Assembly (NCBI GenBank): GCA_021847835.1
Contig: JAJZPR010000002.1
Coordinates: 62,001 to 126,000, forward strand
Origin: Pseudomonadota bacterium
GTDB taxonomy: Bacteria; Pseudomonadota; Gammaproteobacteria; Burkholderiales; Thiobacillaceae
Direction: 5' to 3'
DNA length: 64,000 nucleotides
In this document: piece by piece, positions 37,292-46,583 of the stretch
Numbering within the stretch: position 1 is the first letter of the stretch
Layout: the number at the start of each line of letters is the position of its first letter
Made by a program: the position numbers and the translations under genes
The notes under the pieces: generated by a model
Databases searched by the model: none
What the model was told of the DNA's origin: nothing
What the model saw: only the letters and a program-made list of their open reading frames with translations

Positions 37292-37837
37292 ATGAACGAG
37301 TATGATGCGCGCGACATCCTGCTGGCTTCGGAGGAAATCGCCGATGCCAAGACCGTGCAGGCCAGCCTGGATCGGCTGGGGCAGGAAATCAGCGATGCCC
37401 TGCACGACCGTTTCCCGCTGGTGCTGCCCGTGATGGGCGGCGCCATCGTGTTCGCCGGGCAGTTGCTGCCGCGCCTGGATTTTCCGCTGGAGTTCGATTA
37501 TCTGCACGTCACCCGCTATCGCGGCAAGACCCAGGGCGGCGCCGTCGAATGGCGGGTGCTGCCGGGAAAATCCGTCGCGGGGCGAACGGTGCTGGTCATC
37601 GACGACATTCTGGACGAAGGCGAGACCCTTTACGCGGTCAGGCAGAAACTGCTGGAAATGGGGGCCGCCAGAGTGCATACAGCGGTGCTGGCGGACAAGG
37701 AGATCCAGAGCAAGAAGCCGATACAGGCGGATTTCGTCGGGCTGAAGGTGCCCAACCGCTTCGTGTTCGGTTGCGGCATGGACGCCTACGGCCTGTGGCG
37801 CAATTTGCCTGAAATACGGGCTTTGAAAGAAGAATAG
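37292..37837 (+). CDS. hpt: Hypoxanthine-guanine phosphoribosyltransferase
   Basis: 181 aa. The PRPP-binding motif VLVIDDILDEGETL is intact, with FDYLHVTRYRGKT as the flexible catalytic loop and a purine-contact region ADFVGLKVPNRFVFGCGMD. It recycles hypoxanthine or guanine to IMP or GMP. It follows rlmB by 5 bp and precedes the methylthioinosine phosphorylase gene, whose product hypoxanthine is its substrate. Confidence 0.93.
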   Translation: MNEYDARDILLASEEIADAKTVQASLDRLGQEISDALHDRFPLVLPVMGGAIVFAGQLLPRLDFPLEFDYLHVTRYRGKTQGGAVEWRVLPGKSVAGRTVLVIDDILDEGETLYAVRQKLLEMGAARVHTAVLADKEIQSKKPIQADFVGLKVPNRFVFGCGMDAYGLWRNLPEIRALKEE

Positions 37838-37853
37838 CAAGAGGAATGCATCG

Positions 37854-38615
37854 ATGCTGGGAATCATCGGCGGCACTGGCCTGACCAAGCTGACCAATCT
37901 GGAAATCGCGCACCGCCAGGTGGTGCGCACGCCCTACGGCGAGCCGTCCGGCGCGCTGACTTTCGGCCGCCTGTGCGGAACGGAAGTGATCTTTCTGGCG
38001 CGCCACGGCTATGGCCACACCATCCCGCCGCACGAGGTGAACTATCGCGCCAACCTGTGGGCGCTAAAGGAGTATGGCGTGGATCGCATCGTCTCGGTGG
38101 CGACGGTCGGCGGCATCAGCCCCGAATTTCCCGCTGGCAGCCTGGCGGTGCCCGATCAGCTCATCGACTACACCTGGGGACGTGCACACACCTTCACGGT
38201 GTCCGGCGAGAAGCCGGTGACGCATCTGGACTTTACCGAACCTTACTGCGGTGCGATGCGGCGCGACATCCTGCGCGCGGCATCGCAACGGGACGTCGCC
38301 ATCCGCGATGGCGGCGTTTACGCGGTCTCCCAGGGGCCGCGCCTGGAGACTGCCGCCGAGATCAACCGCTTCGAGCGCGACGGCTGCGATATGGTGGGCA
38401 TGACCGGCATGCCGGAGGCTTATCTCGCACGCGAGCTCGACATCTGCTATGCGGCGATTGGCGTGGTGGTGAACGATGCCGCGGGGCGAGGCGCGTCGAA
38501 GACCGGCATACGCGAGGAAGACATCCAGCGCGTGCTGAACGACCTCATGAGCCGCGTGCGCAGCGTGCTGGAGGAGCTGGTGGCATTGAGCCATCCCGAG
38601 TCCTGTCCAGCCTGA
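37854..38615 (+). CDS. S-methyl-5'-thioinosine phosphorylase (PNP/MTAP family)
   Basis: 253 aa. [37 protein letters not shown] and [14 protein letters not shown] are the MTAP/PNP motifs, followed by [21 protein letters not shown]. The short form with these residues matches methylthioinosine phosphorylases, which release hypoxanthine from methylthioinosine. The next upstream gene salvages hypoxanthine, which supports this. Ordinary MTA phosphorylase remains an alternative. Confidence 0.88.
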   Translation: MLGIIGGTGLTKLTNLEIAHRQVVRTPYGEPSGALTFGRLCGTEVIFLARHGYGHTIPPHEVNYRANLWALKEYGVDRIVSVATVGGISPEFPAGSLAVPDQLIDYTWGRAHTFTVSGEKPVTHLDFTEPYCGAMRRDILRAASQRDVAIRDGGVYAVSQGPRLETAAEINRFERDGCDMVGMTGMPEAYLARELDICYAAIGVVVNDAAGRGASKTGIREEDIQRVLNDLMSRVRSVLEELVALSHPESCPA

Positions 38616-38622
38616 GGCTCCC

Positions 38623-39156
38623 ATGGCTGTCCGTGAAGTGCTGAAAATGGGCGATCCGCGCCTGTTGCAGGTTTCGCGGCCGGTGGAGGCATTCGCCACT
38701 CCCCGGCTGCGCGAACTTGTCCGCGACATGACCGACACCATGCGCCATCTGGATGGCGCCGGCCTTGCCGCACCGCAGATCGGTGTGGACTTGCAGGTGG
38801 TGATTTTCGGGGTGGCAAGCAATCCGCGCTATCCCGGTGTCGAGGAGGTGCCGCTCACCGTGCTGGTCAACCCCGTCCTGACCCCGCTGACGGATCGGAT
38901 GGAAACGGCCTGGGAGGGCTGTCTTTCCGTGCCGTGCCTGCGCGGCGTGGTGCCGCGCTGTGCGAAATTGCGCTACCAGGGTTTCGACGCGGATGGCAGC
39001 CCGATCGACCGCGCGGTCGAGGGCTTCCATGCGCGGGTGGTCCAGCACGAGGTCGACCACCTGCATGGCATTCTTTATCCCATGCGCATGCGCGACTTCC
39101 GCAACTTCGGCTTTACCGAGGTTCTATTCCCCGGCCAAGACCTTAGGGACGACTGA
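38623..39156 (+). CDS. def: Peptide deformylase
   Basis: 177 aa. The three metal/catalytic motifs are [15 protein letters not shown] and QHEVDHLHG. It removes the formyl group from the initiator Met in nascent proteins. It has no fmt partner beside it, so it is probably a second deformylase separate from a def-fmt pair elsewhere (inference). It is 7 bp after the phosphorylase gene, in one transcript with it, and a terminator follows. Confidence 0.95.
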   Translation: MAVREVLKMGDPRLLQVSRPVEAFATPRLRELVRDMTDTMRHLDGAGLAAPQIGVDLQVVIFGVASNPRYPGVEEVPLTVLVNPVLTPLTDRMETAWEGCLSVPCLRGVVPRCAKLRYQGFDADGSPIDRAVEGFHARVVQHEVDHLHGILYPMRMRDFRNFGFTEVLFPGQDLRDD

Positions 39157-39187
39157 ACTCCCTGCGTTTCCATGCAAGTGCGCCGAC

Positions 39188-39213
39188 AAACGGCCTAAAG
39201 CCGTGCCGTTTTT
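39188..39213 (+). terminator. Probable terminator after def
   Basis: AAACGGC pairs with GCCGTTT across a 10-base loop and is followed by further T residues, 31 bp past the def stop. Confidence 0.55.
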
Positions 39214-39263
39214 GCGCCGCTAAAAGCTGGCCGGGCAGTTACGCCCCCTTCGGTCGAGCGAGT

Positions 39264-39614
39264 GTGAATCCAGACAGCAGCAGCCCTACGACAATCGATA
39301 CCAAGCGCCTTGTGCATGCGGCGGCCTTGCTGATGACGGTGAACCAGCGCTGGGATTCGCCTGGCCGGGAGAATCTTCTGGGCGAAGCGCTCGAAGCCAG
39401 CCGGGAGGTATGGAAGGACATCCAGCGGGCCCTGTCCGATCACAATTCCGACATTCCGCTGGAGATACGCAACAACCTGTTGATCGTGAGCGTGTATGCC
39501 GAGAGCAAGCTTGAGGAGCTTGCGCAGTCCCCGGGCCAGGAAAAACTGGCCTCGCTGATCGAACTGACCCGCAGCCTGGCCATGAGCCTGCGCGAGTGGC
39601 GTTCAGCGGCATAA
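39264..39614 (+). CDS. Small helical protein, possibly FlaF-like
   Basis: 116 aa from a GTG. The sequence is all-helical: TKRLVHAAALLMTVNQRWDS, LGEALEASREVWKDIQRAL, DIPLEIRNNLLIVSVYAESKLEEL. The pattern of an Ala/Trp helix, a conserved-looking LP.E.R.NLL..S.Y helix and a C-terminal helix resembles FlaF, a flagellar regulator. The similarity is weak, and no flagellar gene lies in the window. The adjacent small basic gene at 39641 may be cotranscribed. Treat the family as tentative. Confidence 0.6.
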   Translation: MNPDSSSPTTIDTKRLVHAAALLMTVNQRWDSPGRENLLGEALEASREVWKDIQRALSDHNSDIPLEIRNNLLIVSVYAESKLEELAQSPGQEKLASLIELTRSLAMSLREWRSAA

Positions 39615-39640
39615 ATACAAACGAAGAAGGGCGGAGAGCG

Positions 39641-39859
39641 ATGAATCACATCCGGATCGGTTATCTGGCGGCGGAAGATACGGTCGAGGGCATTACCAGC
39701 GGGCAGCCGATCAAGCCGAAACGCACCGGCACCAAGCAGGTGCCGAAGGACAAGCCCAAGACGGACACCCGCAAGCCGGGCGGCAAGAAGACCGTGGTGC
39801 CGCGCCGCGCACCCTCGCGCGGCAAGTACATCGACGAGTACGCCAAAGCGCCGTCTTAA
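39641..39859 (+). CDS. Small basic, probably disordered protein
   Basis: 72 aa. GGAGAG lies before the ATG. The N-terminus MNHIRIGYLAAEDTVEGI is followed by a Lys/Pro/Arg-rich stretch (IKPKRTGTKQVPKDKPK, KKTVVPRRAPSRG) ending in KYIDEYAKAPS. Low complexity and high charge predict disorder. It overlaps the end of glnD by 4 bp in convergent orientation. Function is unknown; its link to the preceding gene rests only on spacing (26 bp). Confidence 0.65.
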   Translation: MNHIRIGYLAAEDTVEGITSGQPIKPKRTGTKQVPKDKPKTDTRKPGGKKTVVPRRAPSRGKYIDEYAKAPS

Positions 39860-42417
39860 TCCTGCTCGAGCACGGCGAGCAAATCTCTTTCCAGTTCCAG
39901 CAGTGTTTTCGGATTTTCCAGCGCGCCGCCGCGGATGAGGAAGCGGTCCTCCACGCGCTCGCCCAGGGTGTGGATTTTCGCGCTGTACAGGCTGACTTCG
40001 TGCTTCTGGAATGTCAGCGCGATGCGGTAGAGCAGGCCGGCGCGATCGCCGCAGGTGAGCGACAGCACATGGTAGCGTCCGCGCTCGTCGGCGCGGATTT
40101 CGACCTCGGGCGGAATCGGGAAATGCTTCAAGCGCCTTGAAGGCTGACCGGCCGGAACCGGTGCGGCCGTTCTCTCCGGGGCCAGTGCCAGCGCCAGTTC
40201 ATGCTCGATGAACTGCAGGAAATCGCGGTAGTGCACGTCGCGCCGGCCGTCGTCCAGCACCTGGAAGGTGTCGAGCGCGTAGCCATGCCGGGTCGTGTGC
40301 ACCTTGGCCTCCACCACGCTGAACTGGTTGCGCGCGAAGAAGCCGCACAACCTGGCGAACAGGTCGGGCATGTCCGGGGAGTAGACCATGACCTGGATGC
40401 CGTCACCGGCCGGCGAAAGCCGCGCTCGCACGACGGCCCGTTCCGGCGCGGGTTTTTGCCAGAGCATGCGCGCGTGCCAGGCGATGTCCTGGGCGTCGAA
40501 ACGCAGGAAGTAGCTGTCTCCCAGATGCCGCCACAGTTCGTCGGCGGCATCCGGCGCGATGCCGTACAGGGCAAGCTTGGCCTGCGCTTCCGCGCGTTTT
40601 TCCGCCAGTCCTCCGCTCAGCACGGACAGCCCCGTCAGGCGTGCGTGCGCGGCGTGGTAGAGAGTTTCCAGCAGCTTGCCTTTCCAGGCGTTCCAGACTT
40701 TCGGGCTGGTGCCGCGGATGTCGGCCACGGTGAGGAGGTAGAGCGCATCCAGGTGGCGCACGTCCCCCACCCTGGCGGCAAAGCCTTCGATTACGGAGGC
40801 GTCGCTCAAGTCCTCCTTCTGCGCGGTGCGCGACATGGACAGATGTTCCCTGACCAGCCAGGCGACGAGATCCGTGTCCTCGCGCGGCAGGCCGTGCGCC
40901 TTGCAGAACCTGCGCGCATCTAGGGTGCCCAGTTCCGAGTGATCGCCGCCGCGTCCCTTGGCGATGTCGTGGAACAGCGCGGCCAGATACAGCAGTTCGG
41001 GCTTGTCGAAGGACTGCATGAGGCGCGAGGCGAGGGGATATTCGTGCGAGAACTCGGCGATGGCGAAGCGCCGCACGTTGCGCAGCACTGCCAGCGTGTG
41101 CTCGTCCACGGTATAGATGTGAAAGCCGTCGTGCTGCATCTGCCCGGCGATGCGCCCGAACGCCGGCAGGTAGCGTCCGAGGATGCCATAGCGCGACATC
41201 GCGGTCAGCGCCCAGGTCACGCCTGCGGGCTCGCGCAGGATGGCAAGGAAGACTGCGCGGTTTTCCGGCGCATTGCGGAAGGCGCGATTGACCGAGCTTC
41301 TCGCCCGCCACAGGGCGCGCAGGGTGGCGGGCTCGAAACCGGACAGCGCATGGCGCATGGCGGCGAGAAAGGCGCGCAGGATGGCGCCCGGCTCCCTGGC
41401 GAACAGTTCGGGGTCGCGCGCCAGCAGCAGCTTGCCGCGCCAGGCGAATTCGGCGTCCAGCGGCACCACCGCGGTGGTGTCCGGCGCCACCTTCGCGTGC
41501 AGGGAGGGCAGCAGCATTTCGTTGGCCAACTGCACCCGCTTGGCGGCACGGTAGTAGCGCTGCATCAGCAGTTCGCCGGCGTGGCGGGTCGGCGTGGCCT
41601 CGATGCCGAGCCGGCCGGCAAGCCGGCTCTGGTAATCGAATGCGAGGCGGTCCTCGCGGCGGCGCGCGAGCAGGTGCAGATGTATGCGCAGCAGATTCAA
41701 CATCGTTTGGGTGCGCACAAGGCGCTGTGCGTCCTGCCGGGAGAGCAGGCCTGCCTTCACCAGGCCGCCCCAGCCGTGAGCCGTCCCTGCGGCCTGCGCC
41801 AGCCAGTGGATCATGTGCAGGTCGCGCAGTCCGCCGGGGCTGTCCTTCAGGTTGGGCTCGAGCTTGTAGGCACTGTCCTCGAAGCGGTTGTGCCGGTTTT
41901 TCTGCTCCAGCAGCTTGCCATCGGCAAAACGGCGCGCATCGAAACGTGCCTGGAATGCGCGTTTGAATTGAGCAAACAGCCCGGCACTGCCCCACAGCCT
42001 GCGAGCTTCCAGCAGCGCAGTCTCGATGGTGATGTCCCTGTCCGCCTCGCTCGCGCACTCCTGCGGAGTGCGGATGCTGTGGCCGATTTCCAGTCCGGCG
42101 TCCCAGCAGCACTGCACCCAGGCTTCCAGGCTCGCACGCAGACGCGCGTCCGGCTCGTGCGGAATGAGCAGCAGCACGTCCACGTCGGAGGCCGGAAACA
42201 GCTCGCCGCGTCCGTAGCCGCCCACTGCGGCGAGGCAGACCTCGTCCGGCAGCAGTGCATCGCACAAGCCGTGCAGGACCCCGTCCACGAGGCGGGCGTG
42301 GCGTTGCAGGTAGAGCTGGGGCTGCGGGCGCGAGAGGAATTCGGCGGCCAGCGTATCGCGGCCCAGTTTCAGTTGCTGGCGCAGCGAGGGCAATGCCGGA
42401 GCCGCCCCGGGTCGCAT
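39856..42417 (-). CDS. glnD: PII uridylyltransferase/uridylyl-removing enzyme GlnD
   Basis: 853 aa, normal size. The N-terminal nucleotidyltransferase site is GGYGRGELFPASDVDVLLL, followed by SPGGLRDLHMIHWL. The HD phosphohydrolase domain has ALFHDIAKGRGGDHSELG. Two ACT domains form the C-terminus (about 670-850, with VYSPDMPDLFARLCGFFAR and LTCGDRAGLLYRIAL). GlnD senses glutamine and modifies PII to control nitrogen assimilation. It is transcribed with map, 2 bp upstream. Confidence 0.97.
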   Translation of the reverse strand: MRPGAAPALPSLRQQLKLGRDTLAAEFLSRPQPQLYLQRHARLVDGVLHGLCDALLPDEVCLAAVGGYGRGELFPASDVDVLLLIPHEPDARLRASLEAWVQCCWDAGLEIGHSIRTPQECASEADRDITIETALLEARRLWGSAGLFAQFKRAFQARFDARRFADGKLLEQKNRHNRFEDSAYKLEPNLKDSPGGLRDLHMIHWLAQAAGTAHGWGGLVKAGLLSRQDAQRLVRTQTMLNLLRIHLHLLARRREDRLAFDYQSRLAGRLGIEATPTRHAGELLMQRYYRAAKRVQLANEMLLPSLHAKVAPDTTAVVPLDAEFAWRGKLLLARDPELFAREPGAILRAFLAAMRHALSGFEPATLRALWRARSSVNRAFRNAPENRAVFLAILREPAGVTWALTAMSRYGILGRYLPAFGRIAGQMQHDGFHIYTVDEHTLAVLRNVRRFAIAEFSHEYPLASRLMQSFDKPELLYLAALFHDIAKGRGGDHSELGTLDARRFCKAHGLPREDTDLVAWLVREHLSMSRTAQKEDLSDASVIEGFAARVGDVRHLDALYLLTVADIRGTSPKVWNAWKGKLLETLYHAAHARLTGLSVLSGGLAEKRAEAQAKLALYGIAPDAADELWRHLGDSYFLRFDAQDIAWHARMLWQKPAPERAVVRARLSPAGDGIQVMVYSPDMPDLFARLCGFFARNQFSVVEAKVHTTRHGYALDTFQVLDDGRRDVHYRDFLQFIEHELALALAPERTAAPVPAGQPSRRLKHFPIPPEVEIRADERGRYHVLSLTCGDRAGLLYRIALTFQKHEVSLYSAKIHTLGERVEDRFLIRGGALENPKTLLELERDLLAVLEQD

Positions 42418-42419
42418 GT

Positions 42420-43229
42420 TCAGGCGGCCTGGGCGATGAAGGCCGGTGGCGGGGGGCTGCCGGCCGAAACCGTCAATACTTCATAGCCGGTGTCCGTCAC
42501 CAGGACGGTGTGTTCCCATTGCGCGGACAGGCTGTGGTCCTTGGTCACGATGGTCCAGCCGTCGCCCAGCTGGCGGATGTCCTTCTTGCCCGCGTTGATC
42601 ATGGGTTCGATGGTGAAAATCATGCCGGCCTGCAATTTCAACCCGCTTCCCGGCTTGCCGTAGTGCAGCACCTGCGGCTCTTCGTGGAATTTGGCGCCGA
42701 TGCCGTGGCCGCAGAATTCGCGCACCACGGAAAAGCCGTGGCTTTCGGCATGTTTCTGGATGGCGTGGCCGATGTCGCCCAGGGCCGCGCCCGGCCTGAC
42801 CCTGGCTATGCCGAGCCACATGGCTTCATAGGTGATCTGAACCAGCCGCCTGGCCTGGATCGACACTTCGCCGAGCATGAACATGCGGCTGGTGTCGCCG
42901 TGCCAGCCGTCCTTGATGACGGTGATGTCGAGGTTGACCACGTCGCCGTTCTTCAGCACGCGGTCGCCGGGCACGCCGTGGCACACCTGGTGGTTGACCG
43001 ATGTGCAGATGGACTTGGGGTAGGGCACGTGACCGGGCGGCGTGTAGTTGAGCGGCGCCGGCACGGTGCCCTGCACGTTCACCATGTAGTCGTGGCACAG
43101 CCTGTCGAGCTCGCCGGTGCTGACGCCGGGCTTGACGAAGGGCGTGATGTAATCCAGCACCTCGGCGCCCAGGCGGCCGGCAATGCGCATTTTTTCGATT
43201 TCTTCTGGGGTTTTGATGGTGACGGACAT
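42420..43229 (-). CDS. map: Methionine aminopeptidase, type I
   Basis: 269 aa. The metal-binding core has PYPKSICTSVNHQVCHG, GDVVNLDITVIKDGWHGDTS, FCGHGIGAKFHEEP, FTIEPMINAG and WEHTVLVTDTG, giving the two Asp, one His and two Glu ligands. It removes the initiator Met from proteins. It is divergent from rpsB, the usual placement, and cotranscribed with glnD. Confidence 0.97.
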   Translation of the reverse strand: MSVTIKTPEEIEKMRIAGRLGAEVLDYITPFVKPGVSTGELDRLCHDYMVNVQGTVPAPLNYTPPGHVPYPKSICTSVNHQVCHGVPGDRVLKNGDVVNLDITVIKDGWHGDTSRMFMLGEVSIQARRLVQITYEAMWLGIARVRPGAALGDIGHAIQKHAESHGFSVVREFCGHGIGAKFHEEPQVLHYGKPGSGLKLQAGMIFTIEPMINAGKKDIRQLGDGWTIVTKDHSLSAQWEHTVLVTDTGYEVLTVSAGSPPPPAFIAQAA

Positions 43230-43277
43230 CGTCGGGGCGGTTCTTTCGGAAAAACTGCATTTTCCCTTGAAAAGAGA

Positions 43278-43366
43278 CAGTTGTCAGTCATCAGTCGTCA
43301 GTTGTCAGTTACCCCGTTGCCGATCATGGGTTTTGCTGAAAACTGATGACTGAGTACTGTGAACTG
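43278..43366. repeat. CAGTTGTCAGT-type repeat between map and rpsB
   Basis: Short units built from CAGT, GTCAGT and ATCAGT are arranged head to tail (CAGTTGTCAGTCATCAGT at 43278) and reappear inverted at 43339-43366 (AACTGATGACTGAGTACTG). This leaves an imperfect palindrome about 89 bp long. Its ends stop just before the rpsB promoter. Confidence 0.75.
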
Positions 43367-43372
43367 CCGTCC

Positions 43373-43401
43373 TTGCTAAATTCCTGCCGAATCAATAGAA
43401 T
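43373..43401 (+). promoter_or_regulatory. Sigma-70 promoter of the rpsB-tsf operon
   Basis: TTGCTA (-35) and TAGAAT (-10) have ideal 17-bp spacing, about 127 bp upstream of the rpsB ATG. This leaves a long leader typical of autoregulated ribosomal protein operons. Confidence 0.75.
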
Positions 43402-43467
43402 AGCGGTCTTCCTGCGGCTTGGGGTGGTCCCGGGCCGGGAAAATTCACACACCCGTTTCCATAAGGT

Positions 43468-43490
43468 GCGCCAGTTGGTGAAGCTGGCGC
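43468..43490 (+). promoter_or_regulatory. Hairpin in rpsB leader, candidate S2 autoregulatory element
   Basis: GCGCCAG and CTGGCGC form a 7-bp stem with a 9-base loop, 37 bp before the rpsB ATG. In other proteobacteria ribosomal protein S2 represses rpsB through structures in this leader. Whether this hairpin is that site is inference. Confidence 0.5.
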
Positions 43491-43527
43491 TTTGCGGGTG
43501 GAGGCTCAACCTTTGAAAGGAATTCAT

Positions 43528-44274
43528 ATGTCCGTGACCATGCGTCAAATGCTGGAAGCCGGGGTGCACTTCGGCCACCAGACCCGTTACTGGAATCCCA
43601 AGATGGCCCCCTTCATTTTCGGCCATCGCAACAAGATTCACATCGTCAACCTGGAAAAGACCCTCCCGATGTTCGAGGAGGCGACCAAGTTCGTGCGCCA
43701 GCTGGCGTCCAACAAGGGCACTATCCTGTTCGTCGGCACCAAGCGCCAGGCGCGCGAGATCGTGGGCGAGGAAGCGGTGCGCGCCGGCATGCCCTTCGTC
43801 AACCATCGCTGGCTGGGCGGCATGCTGACCAACTTCAAGACCGTGAAGCAGTCGGTCAAGCGCCTGAACGACATGGAAGCCGCGCTGGCCGAGGCCGGCA
43901 AGCTGTCCAAGAAGGAAGCCCTGCTGCAGCAGCGCGAGGTCGACAAGCTCAACCGCAGCCTCGGCGGCATCCGTGAAATGAACAATCTGCCCGACGCCAT
44001 CTTCATCATCGACGTCGGCTACCAGAAAGGCGCCATCACCGAAGCCAACAAGCTGGGCATTCCCGTGATCGGCGTGGTCGACACCAACAACAGCCCGGAC
44101 GGCGTGGATTACGTCATCCCCGGCAACGACGATTCCAGCCGCGCCATCCGCCTGTACGCGCGCGGCGTCGCCGACGCGGTGCTGGAAGGCCGTGCCCAGG
44201 TGATCCAGGAACTGGTGGGCGAGAGCGACGAGGAATTCGTCGAGGAAAACGGCGAAGAAACGCCGGCGGCCTGA
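43528..44274 (+). CDS. rpsB: 30S ribosomal protein S2
   Basis: 248 aa. AAAGGA lies upstream of the ATG beginning [20 protein letters not shown]. Diagnostic motifs are [34 protein letters not shown] and [21 protein letters not shown]. An upstream in-frame start would read through the leader and was rejected. The gene opens the superoperon that runs to lpxB. Confidence 0.98.
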   Translation: MSVTMRQMLEAGVHFGHQTRYWNPKMAPFIFGHRNKIHIVNLEKTLPMFEEATKFVRQLASNKGTILFVGTKRQAREIVGEEAVRAGMPFVNHRWLGGMLTNFKTVKQSVKRLNDMEAALAEAGKLSKKEALLQQREVDKLNRSLGGIREMNNLPDAIFIIDVGYQKGAITEANKLGIPVIGVVDTNNSPDGVDYVIPGNDDSSRAIRLYARGVADAVLEGRAQVIQELVGESDEEFVEENGEETPAA

Positions 44275-44290
44275 TCGCCCTCGTTGAAAT

Positions 44291-44316
44291 AAAGAGGGGC
44301 GGAATGCCCCTCTTTT
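44291..44316 (+). terminator. Attenuator-like hairpin between rpsB and tsf
   Basis: AAAGAGGGGC pairs perfectly with GCCCCTCTTT across GGAAT, followed by TTC. It sits 17 bp after rpsB. E. coli also has a partial terminator here that lowers tsf expression relative to rpsB. Confidence 0.8.
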
Positions 44317-44351
44317 CACATCTGACAAATAGTTTTAGCTAGGAGCAAGAA

Positions 44352-45233
44352 ATGGCGGAAATTACCGCAAGCATGGTCAAGGATCTGCGCGACAAGACCG
44401 ACGCGCCGATGATGGATTGCAAGAAGGCGCTGACCGAAGCCGGCGGCGACATGGACAAGGCCGAGGAAATCCTGCGCGTGAAGTTCGGCAGCAAGGCCAC
44501 CAAGGCCGCGGGCCGCATCGCCGCCGAAGGCGTGGTCGGCATCTACATCAGCCCCGACGCCAAACTGGGCGCCATGATCGAAGTCAACTGCGAGACCGAC
44601 TTCGTGGCCAAGAACGACGATTTTCTCGCCTTCACCAAGTCGCTGGCCGAGATGGTCGCCAAGCACAATCCCGCCGACGTGGCGGCGCTGTCCGCCATGG
44701 ACATGGGCGGCAAGAGCGTCGAGGAAGTGCGCACCCAGCTGGTCGGCAAGATCGGCGAGAACATGAGCCTGCGCCGTTTCGTGCGCACCGCGGCCCAGGG
44801 CCGCCTGGCGAGCTACGTGCACGGCGGTTCCAGGATCGGCGTGATGGTGGACCTGGCCGGCGGCGACGAGCAGCTCGCCAAGGACATCGCCATGCACATC
44901 GCCGCTTCCAAGCCGGTGTCGCTGTCGCGCGAGCAGGTGCCTGCCGAACTCATTGAAAAAGAGCGCGCCGTTGCCGCACAGAAGGCCGCCGAATCCGGCA
45001 AGCCCGCCGACATCGTGGCCAAGATGGTGGAAGGCTCGGTCGCCAAGTTCCTCAAGGAAGTGACCCTGCTGGGTCAGCCCTTCGTCAAGGACGACAAGCA
45101 GACCATCGAGCAGTTGCTGAAATCCAAGGGCGCCTCGGTCGCCGGCTTCACGCTCTACATCGTGGGCGAGGGCATCGAGAAGAAGAAGGACGACTTCGTC
45201 GCCGAGGTGATGGCGCAGGCCGGCAAGGCTTGA
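44352..45233 (+). CDS. tsf: Elongation factor Ts
   Basis: 293 aa. [22 protein letters not shown] is the N-terminal UBA-like module, and [15 protein letters not shown] is the conserved TDFV motif that contacts EF-Tu. It recycles EF-Tu by nucleotide exchange. AGGAG lies 6 bp before the ATG. Confidence 0.98.
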   Translation: MAEITASMVKDLRDKTDAPMMDCKKALTEAGGDMDKAEEILRVKFGSKATKAAGRIAAEGVVGIYISPDAKLGAMIEVNCETDFVAKNDDFLAFTKSLAEMVAKHNPADVAALSAMDMGGKSVEEVRTQLVGKIGENMSLRRFVRTAAQGRLASYVHGGSRIGVMVDLAGGDEQLAKDIAMHIAASKPVSLSREQVPAELIEKERAVAAQKAAESGKPADIVAKMVEGSVAKFLKEVTLLGQPFVKDDKQTIEQLLKSKGASVAGFTLYIVGEGIEKKKDDFVAEVMAQAGKA

Positions 45234-45243
45234 GCCTCTGTCC

Positions 45244-45963
45244 ATGATGCTGCAACCGCTCTGCAAGCGCATCCTGCTGAAGCTCTCCGGCGAGGCTCTC
45301 ATGGGCCCGGAAGCCTTCGGCTACCATGCCGAGACCATGGCCGGCATCGTCGCCCAGATCAAGGAAGTGCATGAACTGGGCGTAGAGGTGGGCATCGTGG
45401 TCGGCGGCGGCAACCTGTTCCGCGGCGCCACGGGGGCGCTGGGCGGCATGAACCGCGCCACCGCCGATTCCATGGGCATGCTGGCCACGGTGATGAATGC
45501 GCTGGCGCTGAAGGACGCGCTGGAAGCGGCGGGACTTGATGCCCGCGTGCAGACCGCCGTCAGCATCGGCCACGTCGGCGAGCCGTTCGAAAGGGATGCC
45601 GCGGTGCGGCACCTGCAGGCCGGGCGCGTGGTGATCTTCGGCGGCGGCACCGGCAATCCCTTTTTCACCACCGATACCGCGTCGGCCCTGCGCGGCGCCG
45701 AAATCGGCGCCGACCTGATGTTGAAGGCCACCAAGGTGGACGGGGTGTACACTGCCGATCCCAAGCAGGATCCCACGGCGACACGCTACGAGACGCTGAG
45801 CTTCGACGAAGCCATTGCGCGCAATCTGGGCGTGCTCGACACTGCCGCCTTTGCGCTGTGCCGGGAACAGAAGCTGCCGCTTGCGGTCTTCAGCATCTTC
45901 AAGCCCGGTGCCTTGAAGCGCGTGGTGATGGGCGAGAATGAAGGCACGCGAGTAACGCTCTGA
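45244..45963 (+). CDS. pyrH: UMP kinase
   Basis: 239 aa; the ATG codons at 45244 and 45247 are both possible starts. The amino-acid-kinase fold shows [44 protein letters not shown] and a C-terminal NEGTRV. It phosphorylates UMP to UDP and is hexameric and GTP-regulated in relatives. It sits in the standard tsf-pyrH-frr order. Confidence 0.98.
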   Translation: MMLQPLCKRILLKLSGEALMGPEAFGYHAETMAGIVAQIKEVHELGVEVGIVVGGGNLFRGATGALGGMNRATADSMGMLATVMNALALKDALEAAGLDARVQTAVSIGHVGEPFERDAAVRHLQAGRVVIFGGGTGNPFFTTDTASALRGAEIGADLMLKATKVDGVYTADPKQDPTATRYETLSFDEAIARNLGVLDTAAFALCREQKLPLAVFSIFKPGALKRVVMGENEGTRVTL

Positions 45964-45985
45964 GCTTTAAACCAAGGAGACAACC

Positions 45986-46555
45986 ATGGCCGACCAGACC
46001 ATAGCGGACGTGAAGAAATCCGCCGAACAGAAAATGCAGAAATCCATCGAGGCGCTGAAGAGCGACCTCGGCAAGGTGCGCACCGGGCGTGCGCATACCG
46101 GCATCATGGATCATGTCATGGTGGATTACTATGGCAGCATGATGCCGATTCCCCAGGTTGCCAACGTCACCCTCATCGACTCGCGCACCATCGGCGTGCA
46201 GCCCTGGGAAAAGAACATGGTGGGCAAGGTGGAAAAGGCCATCCGCGAATCCGACCTCGGCTTGAACCCCGCCACGCAGGGCGATGTGATCCGCGTGCCC
46301 ATGCCGGCGCTGACCGAGGAGCGCCGCCGCGACCTCATCAAGGTCATCAAGGGCGAGGGCGAGAATGCACGTGTGGCCGTGCGCAACGTGCGCCGCGACG
46401 CCAACACCGCGCTCAAGGACATGGTCAAGAACAAGACTGCGAGCGAGGACGAAGAACGCCGCGCCCAGGACGATATCCAGAAGCTGACCGACAAGTACGT
46501 CGCCGAGATCGACAAGCTGCTCGCCGCCAAAGAAGCCGACCTGATGGCGATCTAG
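45986..46555 (+). CDS. frr: Ribosome recycling factor
   Basis: 189 aa, standard length with the two-domain RRF pattern: [57 protein letters not shown] and [19 protein letters not shown]. It splits post-termination ribosomes with EF-G. AAGGAG lies before the ATG. Confidence 0.98.
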   Translation: MADQTIADVKKSAEQKMQKSIEALKSDLGKVRTGRAHTGIMDHVMVDYYGSMMPIPQVANVTLIDSRTIGVQPWEKNMVGKVEKAIRESDLGLNPATQGDVIRVPMPALTEERRRDLIKVIKGEGENARVAVRNVRRDANTALKDMVKNKTASEDEERRAQDDIQKLTDKYVAEIDKLLAAKEADLMAI

Positions 46556-46583
46556 TGTGCTGAAAGATATATGGCGCAAGGCC

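Noticed and set aside
40939-42486. 515-codon plus-strand open frame opposite glnD
   Set aside because: glnD is complete with all motifs; this frame has none.
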